From JAGPDB01 sp046331265 (GTDB taxonomy: Bacteria; Actinomycetota; Acidimicrobiia; IMCC26256; JAGPDB01), in contig JAXLRE010000003.1 of the NCBI GenBank assembly GCA_046331265.1, positions 1-64,000 of the forward strand: a stretch of 64,000 nucleotides of DNA. The letters run 5' to 3'. The stretch's first letter is position 1, and each line of letters opens with the position of its first letter. Below the pieces are notes generated by a model that was not told where the DNA came from, searched no databases, and saw only the letters and a list, made by a program, of their open reading frames with translations. This document shows positions 7,894 through 16,911 of this stretch, piece after piece. The translations under genes and the position numbers were made by a program.

Positions 7894-9474
7894 ATGAGAG
7901 TACTAGTTACTGAAAAAATAAATGATGCAGGACTCCAATGTCTTAGAGATGCGGGGCATGATGTAGATGTTCAGTTGGGATTGAGCGCACAAGAACTAAA
8001 AGATGCCATCAAAGGTGCGCATGCTTTAATTATTCGTTCTGATACACAAGTTACTGCTGACTTGCTAGAAGCGGCTGATGTTTTAAAAGCAGTCGGTCGT
8101 GCAGGAGTTGGTGTAGATAATATCGATTCAGCTGCTGCGACTTCTAAAGGAATAATGGTAATTAATGCCCCTACAAGTAATATCACTTCGGCTGCTGAAC
8201 ATGCTGTTGCCTTAATGTTTGCTTTGGCTCGCAAAATTCCTAATGCACACAGAGATTTGATGTCAGGACAGTGGAATCGTTCTAAATATTCTGGTGTAGA
8301 AATATCAGGTAAGAAAATTGGTATTGTTGGGCTTGGTCACGTAGGTGCGATTGTTGCTCATCAATTAAGCGGTTTCGATGTTGAACTATACGCTTACGAT
8401 CCGTATGTAACACCAGAACGTGCAGCGCAAATGGGAGTTAACCTTTGTAATCATATTGAAGATTTATTTGCTACATGTGATGTTGTAACTGTTCATTTAC
8501 CAAAAACACCTGAGACAGTAAATATGATCAACTTAGATGTGTTGAAAAATTCTCAACCCCATCTATTACTGATCAATGCTGCACGAGGAGGAATTGTTAA
8601 CGAAGATGATCTAGCAACTGCACTTAAAGAACAAATCATAGCTGGTGCAGGTTTGGATGTATTTTCTAGTGAACCAATGACTGAGTCTGATTTGTTCGAC
8701 GAATCATTAAATGTTGTTGTAACTCCTCACTTAGGAGCATCTACTGCTGAAGCTCAAGAGCGCGCAGGTTTCGATATTGGTGAACAAATACTTTTAGCTT
8801 TAGCTGATGATTTTGTTCCTTATGCTTTGAATCTTCAAGCTAAAGGTGCGAATGCTGTAGTTTCACCATTTATATCTGTAGCTCAGGTTTGTGCTCGAGT
8901 AGCTGCAGGATTAGCTACTAGCGCAATTAAAGATGTCGAAGTAATTGCTCAAGGACAGATAAGTGAACATGATTGCTCAATGCTTACTTTAAGCGCGTTG
9001 TCAGGAATTTTGAAAAATACTACTGACGAACCTGTCAGTTTGGTTAATGCTCCTGATATAGCAAAACTTCGTGGTATTTCAATCAAAGATTCACGAGATT
9101 CATATTCTGGTGGTTACTTATCACGAGTTGTTGTAAAAGTTGTTTCTGCAAATGAAACAATATCTGTTACAGGTACGGCATTACGTCGTAATGGTGAAGT
9201 GAGACTTACTCAAATCGATAACTATGCAATGGACGTTCCAAAAGCTAACCATTTCCTTATCGTCGAAAATACAGATAAGCCCGGAATGGTAGGTACAGTA
9301 GGTACAATCCTTGGACAAGGCAATGTCAATATTGATGACATGTCATTAGGTCGTGGAGAAACAGATCAATCAATGATGGTTATTGCAACTAGTGAACTTG
9401 TTCCTCAAATCGTTGTAGATGAATTAAATGCAACAGATGGAATAATTTTCGCCCGCGCAATTTCACTTATTTAA
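7894..9474 (+). CDS. serA: D-3-phosphoglycerate dehydrogenase
   Basis: Oxidises 3-phosphoglycerate to 3-phosphohydroxypyruvate, the first step of serine synthesis. The 526 residues match the long actinobacterial type: substrate and NAD domains (GIVGLGHVGAIVA near 145-157, NAARGGIVNEDDL, catalytic His in TPHLGAS), an intervening domain (about 320-450) and a C-terminal ACT domain (about 452-526) that typically mediates serine feedback. The RBS AGAGGGG precedes the ATG, and the gene follows the aminotransferase by 18 nt. Its stop shares the four bases TTAA with the convergent leuA stop. Confidence 0.95.
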   Translation: MRVLVTEKINDAGLQCLRDAGHDVDVQLGLSAQELKDAIKGAHALIIRSDTQVTADLLEAADVLKAVGRAGVGVDNIDSAAATSKGIMVINAPTSNITSAAEHAVALMFALARKIPNAHRDLMSGQWNRSKYSGVEISGKKIGIVGLGHVGAIVAHQLSGFDVELYAYDPYVTPERAAQMGVNLCNHIEDLFATCDVVTVHLPKTPETVNMINLDVLKNSQPHLLLINAARGGIVNEDDLATALKEQIIAGAGLDVFSSEPMTESDLFDESLNVVVTPHLGASTAEAQERAGFDIGEQILLALADDFVPYALNLQAKGANAVVSPFISVAQVCARVAAGLATSAIKDVEVIAQGQISEHDCSMLTLSALSGILKNTTDEPVSLVNAPDIAKLRGISIKDSRDSYSGGYLSRVVVKVVSANETISVTGTALRRNGEVRLTQIDNYAMDVPKANHFLIVENTDKPGMVGTVGTILGQGNVNIDDMSLGRGETDQSMMVIATSELVPQIVVDELNATDGIIFARAISLI

Positions 9475-11153
9475 TCTCGAAGACGGTTATAGGCACATAA
9501 CAAAGCTCGTAAAGATGCGGTCAAAATGTTTTCGTCTAAACCAACACCCCATAGACGGTTTCCGTCTTCGTCTTGCATTTCTACATAGGCTGCTGCTTGA
9601 GCATCGGTCCCTTCAGCAATTGCATGCTCGCTATAGTCTGTAACTTCAAATTTTGTATCTAAAGCAGAGTTGATCCCATCCATGAATGCTGAAATAGGTC
9701 CACCGCCCGTGCCTTTAACATCAATTGATTTTCCATCAACATTAATTGTTGCACTAACAATTGTTCTACCTTGTGCTGTGTTTACTTCGTGGTCGATTAG
9801 CTCAACAGTGAAGTCATCACGTAAGTAAAGATTAGAAAATGCATCCCACATTTCTTTTGGATCAATTTCAGTACCTGAATCTTCAACAATTGCTTGGATT
9901 GAACGAGAAAATTCAATCTGTAATCTTCGTGGAAGATCCAACCCGTGTTCGCTTTTCATTATATAAGCGACTCCGCCTTTTCCGCTTTGTGAATTAACTC
10001 TGATAACAGCTTCATATGTTCTACCTACATGTGCAGGATCAATAGGCAAGTAGGGAACTTCCCATTTTTTGTAATCATCGTCAAGTGCTTCAATACCTTT
10101 TTTAATTGCATCTTGGTGCGAACCAGAAAATGCTGTATAAACAAGTTCACCCGCATAAGGATGGCGTGGATGAACAGGTAGACGATTACAGTATTCAGCT
10201 GTGCGTCGAAGTTGATCAATATCTGAAATATCTAGTTCAGGATCTATACCTTCAACAAATAAGTTCATTGCTAATGTGACCACATCGACATTTCCTGTAC
10301 GCTCACCATTACCGAACAATGTTCCTTCAATTCGGTCAGCTCCAGCTAGTACACCAAATTCTGCAGCTGCAACAGCACAACCTCTGTCGTTATGTGGATG
10401 TAGCGAAATAATTGTTTTATCTCGTCTAGTTACGTTATTCCCAAACCATTCAATGACGTCACCATAAATATTTGGTGTGTAACATTCAACAGTAGCCGGT
10501 AAATTAATAATCAATTTACGCTTATCATCATCCGGATCAATAATGTCTGTAACTTTTTCACATATTTCTAATGCGAATTCAGGTTCCGTTCCAGTAAAAC
10601 TTTCTGGAGAGTATTCATAGCGTATAAAAGTTTCAGGTATTGTCTCTTCTAAGTTTCTACATAATCTTGCAGCATCTAATCCAATATCAACAATTCCTGG
10701 TTTTTCTAATCTAAATACAACACATCGTTGCAAAGGAGAAGTTGAATTATAAAAATGAACGATTGCTTGTTTTGCACCTTTTAACGATTCATAAGTTTTA
10801 CGAATCAAGTCTTCACGGCATTGAGTAAGAACCTGAATAGTCACGTCATCTGGAATTAAATCTTCTTCGATTAATTGTCGTATGAATTCATAGTCTGTTT
10901 GGCTTGCCGAAGGAAATCCAACTTCTATTTCTTTGAATCCCATATTTACAAGAGTTTCAAAAAGACGCTTCTTCCTAACTGGATCCATAGGATCAATTAA
11001 TGCTTGATTGCCATCACGTAAGTCAACTGAACACCATATAGGTGCTTTGTTTAGGAATTTATCTGGCCATGTTCTCTCCGGAAAAGATAGAGGAGTAAAT
11101 CTCTCGTATTTATCGAATGGCATTTTCTTTGGAGTTACATTTTTTGGTGGCAT
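9471..11153 (-). CDS. leuA: 2-isopropylmalate synthase (long actinobacterial form)
   Basis: Condenses acetyl-CoA with 2-oxoisovalerate, committing carbon to leucine. The N-terminus has the characteristic CSVDLRDGNQALIDPM of the 560-residue actinobacterial class. SLHPHNDRGCAVA supplies the metal-binding HxH-type residues, and GNGERTGNVD is the usual synthase signature. The C-terminal regulatory domain (about 430-560, containing GTGGGPISAFMDGINSAL) binds leucine in the family. It is the last gene of leuC-leuD-leuA, 24 nt after leuD. Confidence 0.96.
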   Translation of the reverse strand: MPPKNVTPKKMPFDKYERFTPLSFPERTWPDKFLNKAPIWCSVDLRDGNQALIDPMDPVRKKRLFETLVNMGFKEIEVGFPSASQTDYEFIRQLIEEDLIPDDVTIQVLTQCREDLIRKTYESLKGAKQAIVHFYNSTSPLQRCVVFRLEKPGIVDIGLDAARLCRNLEETIPETFIRYEYSPESFTGTEPEFALEICEKVTDIIDPDDDKRKLIINLPATVECYTPNIYGDVIEWFGNNVTRRDKTIISLHPHNDRGCAVAAAEFGVLAGADRIEGTLFGNGERTGNVDVVTLAMNLFVEGIDPELDISDIDQLRRTAEYCNRLPVHPRHPYAGELVYTAFSGSHQDAIKKGIEALDDDYKKWEVPYLPIDPAHVGRTYEAVIRVNSQSGKGGVAYIMKSEHGLDLPRRLQIEFSRSIQAIVEDSGTEIDPKEMWDAFSNLYLRDDFTVELIDHEVNTAQGRTIVSATINVDGKSIDVKGTGGGPISAFMDGINSALDTKFEVTDYSEHAIAEGTDAQAAAYVEMQDEDGNRLWGVGLDENILTASLRALLCAYNRLRD

Positions 11154-11177
11154 TTTAATTCTTTCGCTTAAATAGGA

Positions 11178-11771
11178 CTACAAACTTGGCTTATATGTAG
11201 GCCTTGTCAGTTCAAAATTTGAGATATCTTCACTATGTTGAAGTGTAATACCAATATCATCAAGACCATTTAACATGCGGTATTGAGAAAATTCATCGAG
11301 ATCAAAACTTCTATTAGCTATACCTGCTTGTTCACAACTCCAGGTTTTTGTCTCTACATTGACATCTACTGATATAGAAGAGTTTTCTAATGCAAGCTCC
11401 AATAATTTTTCTACATCTTCTTTAGACGCAACAACAGGAACCAAACCAAGTTTTAAACAATTGTTTCTAAAAATATCAGCAAAGCTAGGAGCTATTACGG
11501 CTTCGAAACCATAATCTTGTAAGGCCCAAGGGGCATGCTCTCGTGAAGACCCACATCCAAAGTTCTCTCTAGCAACTAATACATGACCATTTTTATATTC
11601 AGCTTTATTCAATATGAACTCTGGGTCGTCACGCCAAGCAGAAAAAAGGCCTTCACCAAAACCAGTTCTCTCTACACGCTTTAACCAAACTGCAGGTATT
11701 ATTTGGTCTGTATCGACATCGCTTCTATCTAACGGAACAACTGTTGAAGAAATTTGTGTTACTTGTTGCAT
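11178..11771 (-). CDS. leuD: 3-isopropylmalate dehydratase small subunit
   Basis: Small (swivel) subunit of isopropylmalate isomerase, which works with LeuC to interconvert 2- and 3-isopropylmalate and the citramalate equivalents. At 197 residues it has the expected length. Recognised segments are PLDRSDVDTDQIIPA, ENFGCGSSREHAPWAL and APSFADIFRNNCLKLGL. It lies 8 nt after leuC and 24 nt before leuA. It probably also serves the citramalate pathway started by the CimA homologue encoded about 6 kb away. Confidence 0.96.
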   Translation of the reverse strand: MQQVTQISSTVVPLDRSDVDTDQIIPAVWLKRVERTGFGEGLFSAWRDDPEFILNKAEYKNGHVLVARENFGCGSSREHAPWALQDYGFEAVIAPSFADIFRNNCLKLGLVPVVASKEDVEKLLELALENSSISVDVNVETKTWSCEQAGIANRSFDLDEFSQYRMLNGLDDIGITLQHSEDISNFELTRPTYKPSL

Positions 11772-11779
11772 GATTAACC

Positions 11780-13198
11780 CTAACTATCTAAATCTTGTGG
11801 TTCTGCAAATTTGCCTACGATGGCTGTCGCTGCTGCGATTGCAGGTGAAACTAAATGAGTTCTACCGCCTGGGCCTTGTCGTCCTTCGAAATTTCTATTG
11901 CTTGTAGAAGCGCTACGTTCTCCAGGTGTTAGCTTGTCAGGATTCATTGCTAAACACATTGAACAGCCGGGTTCTCTCCAGTCGAAACCAGCTTCAATAA
12001 ATATTTGATCTAAACCTTCGTTTTCTGCTTGTTCTTTAACTTTATGGGATCCAGGAACAACCATTGCGCGAACACCGCTAGCTACTTGTTTTCCTTTGGC
12101 AACTTTTGCGGCACTTCGAAGATCTTCAATACGAGAATTTGTGCAACTACCTATAAATACTGTGTCCACACTTATATCTTTTATTGGAGTTCCAGGTTCT
12201 AATCCCATGTATTCAAGAGCTCGCTTTGCTGAATCACGAGCACTTTCGTCGGCAAAATCTTGTATTGACGGAACATTATTATCAATAGTCACACTCATTG
12301 CTGGAGTGGTACCCCAAGTAACGAATGGTTTTAAGTCTGCAGCATCAATCACAATTTCTTTATCAAAAGTTGCATCTTCGTCTGTGCAAAGTTTTTTCCA
12401 CTGTTCAACAGCTTGATCAAAAAGTTCACCTTTTGGTGCGTATTGTTTGTCCTTAATGTAATCAAATGTTGTTTGGTCTGGAGCAACTAAACCAGCTTTA
12501 GCTCCCGACTCTATTGACATATTACATAATGTCATTCTTCCTTCCATTGATAAATCACGAATTGCTTCGCCGCGATATTCAATGATGGATCCTTGACCGC
12601 CAGAAGTTCCGATTCGATTAATTATTGCAAGAGCAATATCTTTAGCGCTAACACCTTCGGGGGCTTTCCCATTAACAGTTACAGCCATTGTTGTGGGTTT
12701 ATTTTGAGGAAGAGTCTGTGTAGCTAAAACATGTTCTACTTCACTGGTGCCGATTCCAAAAGCAATTGACCCGAAAGCTCCATGTGTTGATGTGTGACTG
12801 TCACCGCAAACAATTGTCATTCCTGGTTGAGTCAAACCTAATTCTGGACCAATGACGTGGACTATGCCTTGATTCTTATTACCCATCTCGAAACATGTTA
12901 TGGAAAATTCTTCACAATTTTGTTTTAAGACATCCATTTGTTTTTTACTTATAGAGTCAGAAACAATGATTTCACCATTGACTGGGTGATCTGTAGGAAC
13001 ATTATGATCCATAGTCGCCACAGTAAGATCTGGACGACGTACCTTACGGCCGTTCATTCTTAAACCATCGAATGCTTGAGGGGAAGTCACCTCATGGACT
13101 AAATGAAGGTCTACATACAAAAGATCTGGCTCGCCAGTTGCTTGACGGACTATATGAGCATCCCAAATTTTTTCAGACAATGTACGTGGTTTATCCAT
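11780..13198 (-). CDS. leuC: 3-isopropylmalate dehydratase large subunit
   Basis: Aconitase-superfamily catalytic subunit carrying the [4Fe-4S] cluster. Cluster cysteines are visible in FIGSCTNSRIEDL and in EPGCSMCLAMNPD. VCGDSHTSTHGAFG is the family's substrate-loop signature. The 472-residue length is normal. It heads the leuC-leuD-leuA operon. The ATG at 13198 has no Shine-Dalgarno sequence but has TAGACT exactly 6 nt upstream, so the operon is probably transcribed as a leaderless mRNA. A hairpin with a T-run separates it from greA. Confidence 0.96.
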   Translation of the reverse strand: MDKPRTLSEKIWDAHIVRQATGEPDLLYVDLHLVHEVTSPQAFDGLRMNGRKVRRPDLTVATMDHNVPTDHPVNGEIIVSDSISKKQMDVLKQNCEEFSITCFEMGNKNQGIVHVIGPELGLTQPGMTIVCGDSHTSTHGAFGSIAFGIGTSEVEHVLATQTLPQNKPTTMAVTVNGKAPEGVSAKDIALAIINRIGTSGGQGSIIEYRGEAIRDLSMEGRMTLCNMSIESGAKAGLVAPDQTTFDYIKDKQYAPKGELFDQAVEQWKKLCTDEDATFDKEIVIDAADLKPFVTWGTTPAMSVTIDNNVPSIQDFADESARDSAKRALEYMGLEPGTPIKDISVDTVFIGSCTNSRIEDLRSAAKVAKGKQVASGVRAMVVPGSHKVKEQAENEGLDQIFIEAGFDWREPGCSMCLAMNPDKLTPGERSASTSNRNFEGRQGPGGRTHLVSPAIAAATAIVGKFAEPQDLDS

Positions 13199-13204
13199 AT
13201 ATAA

Positions 13205-13210
13205 AGTCTA
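13205..13210 (-). promoter_or_regulatory. Putative -10 box for leaderless leuCDA operon
   Basis: TAGACT on the minus strand, 6 nt before the leuC ATG. No leader peptide or T-box can fit between the greA terminator and leuC. Confidence 0.55.
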
Positions 13211-13216
13211 ATTAAT

Positions 13217-13252
13217 AAAAAACGTAAATATCGAACGATTATTTACTTTTTC
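13217..13252 (-). terminator. Terminator-like hairpin after greA
   Basis: Arms 13224-13230 and 13240-13246 (GTAAATA / TATTTAC) continue inward with TCG/CGA and one unpaired base. On the minus strand the stem is followed by G and six T residues, fitting a Rho-independent terminator for greA. A T-run on the other side would also permit function on the plus strand. The stem is AT-rich, so strength is uncertain. Confidence 0.6.
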
Positions 13253-13265
13253 TAATAGGTTTCTA

Positions 13266-13733
13266 CTAGCGAGGTCGAACTGAATGGATTGTTACTTCAA
13301 ATGTGGCTCTAGGGCCTTCATAAGAAACCTTGTCTCCTGCTTTTGCTCCCATTAATACTTGTCCTAAAGGTGAGCTAGTTGTGAGCATGTCATATTCATC
13401 GTGTTTTTCTTCGATTGAACCGACAAAATATGTGGTGGTTTCTTCGTCGCCTTCCATTGAGATTTCAACTATGGTCCCAATTGCTACTACGTCACCACTA
13501 GGGCCTTCAACGATAGAAGCATTTTTAATAATATGTTCAAGTTCTCGAACGCGTGCTTCGCTCAAACCCTGTGCGTCTTTTGCTGCATGGTATTCGCCGT
13601 TTTCTTTAAGATCACCATGTTCACGGGCTTTTTCTATCATTTCAGCAAGCTCTAGACGGTGTTTACCTTTGCGCCATTCGAGTTCTTCAACCAAACGGTC
13701 ATAAGCCTCTTGAGTTAATTCGTGATTTTCCAT
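13266..13733 (-). CDS. greA: Transcription elongation factor GreA
   Basis: Rescues backtracked RNA polymerase by stimulating transcript cleavage. The 155 residues give the two expected domains: an N-terminal antiparallel coiled coil (about 1-75) with the tip acidic region around AREHGDLKENGEYHAAKDAQ, and a C-terminal FKBP-like domain (about 80-155) ending SSPLGQVLMGAKAGDKVSYEGPR. A good RBS (AAGGA) precedes the ATG. It lies 17 nt downstream of the YceI-family gene and may share its transcript. Confidence 0.96.
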   Translation of the reverse strand: MENHELTQEAYDRLVEELEWRKGKHRLELAEMIEKAREHGDLKENGEYHAAKDAQGLSEARVRELEHIIKNASIVEGPSGDVVAIGTIVEISMEGDEETTTYFVGSIEEKHDEYDMLTTSSPLGQVLMGAKAGDKVSYEGPRATFEVTIHSVRPR

Positions 13734-13750
13734 GTTTATCCTTTAAAAAA

Positions 13751-14431
13751 TTAAGCAGGGACAAAAAGTAACTGCAATTTAAGTTTGCCCGAATCATCTA
13801 CCTTAGTAAATCCATTATCTGGAGGAAGAATCTTATAGTCAGCGAGACTGATTTCAAGTTCGCCGCTTACAGTTATAGTTTTACCATCCCATATTGCGTC
13901 AAGAGCGATAACGATATTATTTGTTTCACCATGAAGAGTTAAATCGCCTTCAACATTAATGGTCATTTCTTTATTCTTGATAATATCTTGAACTATCGAA
14001 GCAGGAGATGTTTGTTTAAATATTGCTTCGGGAAAAGCATCTGTTTCTAATCCAGAAGTTTGCATTTCCGAATCTCTTCTAGAAGAGTCACTTTCTAATT
14101 TTGTCGTATCTAAAGTAACTCGTGTATCACTTAATGTTGAACCTGAAATTGTAAATGATCCTGTTACAGCTTTTGATTTTCCAGAAGCAGTTTTCTTAGT
14201 GGTATTACCTGCGAATATTTCTTCAATCTCATAGCCAGCAAAAACATCACTTTGTTGCTTGATTTTCCAATTTCCGTCTGCAGTTGATTTTTCCTGAATC
14301 GATTGGTCAGTTTTTGATTTATCAATATTCTTATTAGAAACCTTCAAATTCTCATCGCGAATCGCAAAATACCATACTGCAACTGATCCTAAAATAAGTA
14401 CGATAAGTATCGGTATGACAATTTTCTTCAT
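13751..14431 (-). CDS. YceI-family lipid-binding-like protein with N-terminal membrane anchor
   Basis: The first 24 residues form an uncleaved-looking hydrophobic anchor, followed by a Lys/Ser-rich linker (about 28-50). The rest is a YceI/lipocalin-like barrel: DGNWKI, YEIEEIFAG, KAVTGSFTISGSTLSDTRVTLDT, SRRDSEMQTSGLETDAFPEAIF, then GDLTLHGETNNIVI. YceI proteins bind isoprenoid or other amphiphilic molecules; the ligand here is unknown. The ATG has TACTAT exactly 6 nt upstream, so it is probably leaderless. It diverges from an unknown gene at 14509. Confidence 0.85.
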   Translation of the reverse strand: MKKIVIPILIVLILGSVAVWYFAIRDENLKVSNKNIDKSKTDQSIQEKSTADGNWKIKQQSDVFAGYEIEEIFAGNTTKKTASGKSKAVTGSFTISGSTLSDTRVTLDTTKLESDSSRRDSEMQTSGLETDAFPEAIFKQTSPASIVQDIIKNKEMTINVEGDLTLHGETNNIVIALDAIWDGKTITVSGELEISLADYKILPPDNGFTKVDDSGKLKLQLLFVPA

Positions 14432-14437
14432 AAATTT

Positions 14438-14443
14438 ATAGTA
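14438..14443 (-). promoter_or_regulatory. Putative -10 box for leaderless YceI-family gene
   Basis: TACTAT on the minus strand, 6 nt before the ATG at 14431. Confidence 0.5.
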
Positions 14444-14496
14444 CTAAATGTAAGGAATGCGTGATAGCGCAATGTCCAAATAGTCCCTAAAAATGA

Positions 14497-14502
14497 TAGA
14501 AT
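14497..14502 (+). promoter_or_regulatory. Putative -10 box for leaderless gene 14509
   Basis: TAGAAT, 6 nt before the ATG at 14509. It faces away from the TACTAT box of the divergent YceI gene, about 54 bp apart. Confidence 0.5.
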
Positions 14503-14508
14503 TTCCAA

Positions 14509-15750
14509 ATGTCAAAATCACATGGAATGGGACCTGACGAATACGCGAGATATTTGTTTGATCAAGAATTCGCCAGAAGAACACCAAAGGAAAAGAGAGA
14601 TTTTTTAATTTCTACTATTGATGATTTTGCAAACAAAGCACAATACTCAAGTCACCGAAATCCAGTTTCTCTTCTAGAAGCTAATACAGCTATCTATGCA
14701 GCTGAGTTATTTCTTGGCGTAACAATCAATCTTGGTCAAACATTATCTGATACTGATAAATATCGAATCACAAAATTGATAGAGCTGCTAGATGGATTAC
14801 GTTTTGATGATGGAGAAATAAGTACTAAAAAACTAAATGAACTTAATAGTCAATTATCAAAACCTCAAGAACAGAAAATTGCTGAACCACAACATCATCA
14901 AAATCCGGAAGGTAAGTCCAAACCAAATACTCCTAGAGAAAAAGTTGAATTAGATCAAGCGATTGTAAAAATTACTTTGAAAGATACTCCTAATCTTCCG
15001 AATTCAGAAAAAGCATACTTTGTTCAAATACTTCCTCAGGAAGAAGGTGATGATCCATTTACAAGTGATTTGAAAAAATTAGTCAGATCTCGATTCGAAA
15101 GAGGAGTGCATTCTAACCCTAGAGACGACATAAATGCTTTATGCCAACAATATGACTGCGTCGATAAATACGACAACACAATTAGACGATTTAACACCTT
15201 AGCGGCCAAGTGTGTTAATGAATTATCAAAAATGATAAGAAATCCAAGTGGAATTACTGACGATCCTAAAACAGCAGTGTATCTTCGAAATACTGCAGTT
15301 GGCGCAATAGGTTTATTTTACGAGAACCTACATGAAGGTCGTTATCAGTCAGATACGATTGTTGATAAAGCATTAAGTGCGAAGAAATTTTTTGTGAGCG
15401 ATGATTTTAGAAAAATATGTCGTCATGAATGCGCAAAATTTCTCTATAGTGATAAAAAAATAGATCGAAAAAATCTCAGAAGATATATGACAATAGGTCA
15501 TGTTTACGGTAATAGTGATGTTGAATTTTTAGCTGCAGTTACTCACGTAACCCACGGTCAAAACCATGGAGAGCCCGCAAGAGGTATTGATCCTCACATA
15601 CGTAAGCACATATCACCAGCAGCACTAAATAAGATGCCTAGCTGGTTAATGAATGTACGTTATTGTCGCACTAGCGATACAACGTGGAGAGAAGTGGCTC
15701 AAAATACAGTTGCTTTATTGCACCCAACGAGAGATAATCCTGCGCGTTAG
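14509..15750 (+). CDS. Conserved-looking protein of unknown function (413 aa)
   Basis: I do not recognise this family. The protein is soluble, with no signal peptide or membrane segment. An N-terminal helical part (about 1-115, DPEYARYLFDQEFARR-like) is followed by a polar Gln/Pro/Lys-rich linker (about 118-150). A larger helical C-terminal part contains a repeated-looking paired-residue region ending in a His-rich stretch (ITHVTHGQNHGEPARG-like, near 345-360). The start is supported by a TAGAAT box 6 nt upstream. It stands alone, divergent from the YceI gene and 44 nt before ilvE, which has its own RBS and a TAGAAT box. Confidence 0.75.
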   Translation: MSKSHGMGPDEYARYLFDQEFARRTPKEKRDFLISTIDDFANKAQYSSHRNPVSLLEANTAIYAAELFLGVTINLGQTLSDTDKYRITKLIELLDGLRFDDGEISTKKLNELNSQLSKPQEQKIAEPQHHQNPEGKSKPNTPREKVELDQAIVKITLKDTPNLPNSEKAYFVQILPQEEGDDPFTSDLKKLVRSRFERGVHSNPRDDINALCQQYDCVDKYDNTIRRFNTLAAKCVNELSKMIRNPSGITDDPKTAVYLRNTAVGAIGLFYENLHEGRYQSDTIVDKALSAKKFFVSDDFRKICRHECAKFLYSDKKIDRKNLRRYMTIGHVYGNSDVEFLAAVTHVTHGQNHGEPARGIDPHIRKHISPAALNKMPSWLMNVRYCRTSDTTWREVAQNTVALLHPTRDNPAR

Positions 15751-15794
15751 CTCTAGATTTACGCCTAGAATAGTGGCCAAAGAATTGAGGAAAA

Positions 15795-16898
15795 ATGACA
15801 GAGCAGATAAAGATAATTAAAAGCTCATCTCCCGCTAGTGATGAGAAGCGTGAAAATATTTTAGAGAATCCTGGTTTTGGTCTTTCTTTTACAGATCATA
15901 TGGTTGAAGTTAAATATTCGAGTGATACGCATTGGCACGACGGTCAAGTGAAAGCTTTCGGTGATCTGAATTTTTCTCCTGCAATGATGGTCTTTCATTA
16001 TGGCCAAGCAATATTTGAAGGGTTGAAAGCGTATAGAACACCTGAAAATAATTTAGTTTTATTTAGACCTGAAAAAAATGCTCAACGTTTAAATAAATCA
16101 GCTGAACGTATGGCAATGCCTATGCTACCAGAAGAAATTTTTATTGAAGCATGTGACAAATTAGTTAGGACAGATGAAAATTGGGTTCCTAGTGGTGAAG
16201 GACAATCCTTATATCTGCGCCCATTCATGATTGCATCAGAACAACATTTAGGTCTACGAGCTGCAAATCAATATTTATTCATGGTAATAGCATCTCCAGT
16301 AGCACCATTTTTCAGTTCAATTTCTGATGTTCCCGCGATAAGCATTTATGCTACAGATAAATATGTTCGTGCAGTACAAGGTGGGACTGGTGCTGCAAAA
16401 TGTTCTGGTAATTACGCGGCAAGTTTGATAGCTAAAGACGAAGCATATGAGTATGGATGTCAAGATGTTTTATGGCGTGACGCGAAAGAACAAAAATATA
16501 TTGAAGAAATGGGTACGAGCAACGTTTGTTTTGTTTCAAAATCAAATGATGGAAAGGTCAAATTAATTACTCCAGAACTTTCTGGCTCAATTCTCGATGG
16601 TATAACAAGAGATTCAATTCTAACTTTGGCTCAAGACAGAGGATACGAGGTGGTTCAAGAACATCTAGTCTTTAACGATGTTCTGTCCAAATTGGAATCT
16701 GGTGAAATAAGTGAAGTTTTTTCTTGCGGAACGGCTGTAACAATTTCTCCAGTTGGTGCGATTGTGACTAAAGATTCGAAAACTGTTGTAGGTGATGGCT
16801 CTGCAGGTGAAGTAACAATGTCTTTGCGAAGCGATTTAATAGACATTCAATATGGCAGGCGTGAAGATCCTCACGGTTGGGTTCACATAATTAAATAA
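15795..16898 (+). CDS. ilvE: Branched-chain amino acid aminotransferase
   Basis: Fold-type IV PLP enzyme of 367 residues, the length of the long BCAT class. Characteristic pieces are FHYGQAIFEGLKAYR, SLYLRPFMIAS, VRAVQGGTGAAKCSGNYAAS (containing the PLP lysine), EEMGTSNVCFV and the C-terminal EVFSCGTAVTISPVG. It makes valine, leucine and isoleucine from their keto acids. A GAGG ribosome site precedes the ATG. leuB follows after 13 nt with its own AGAGG site, so ilvE-leuB-cimA look like one operon. Confidence 0.95.
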   Translation: MTEQIKIIKSSSPASDEKRENILENPGFGLSFTDHMVEVKYSSDTHWHDGQVKAFGDLNFSPAMMVFHYGQAIFEGLKAYRTPENNLVLFRPEKNAQRLNKSAERMAMPMLPEEIFIEACDKLVRTDENWVPSGEGQSLYLRPFMIASEQHLGLRAANQYLFMVIASPVAPFFSSISDVPAISIYATDKYVRAVQGGTGAAKCSGNYAASLIAKDEAYEYGCQDVLWRDAKEQKYIEEMGTSNVCFVSKSNDGKVKLITPELSGSILDGITRDSILTLAQDRGYEVVQEHLVFNDVLSKLESGEISEVFSCGTAVTISPVGAIVTKDSKTVVGDGSAGEVTMSLRSDLIDIQYGRREDPHGWVHIIK

Positions 16899-16911
16899 AG
16901 AGGAAAAATCA

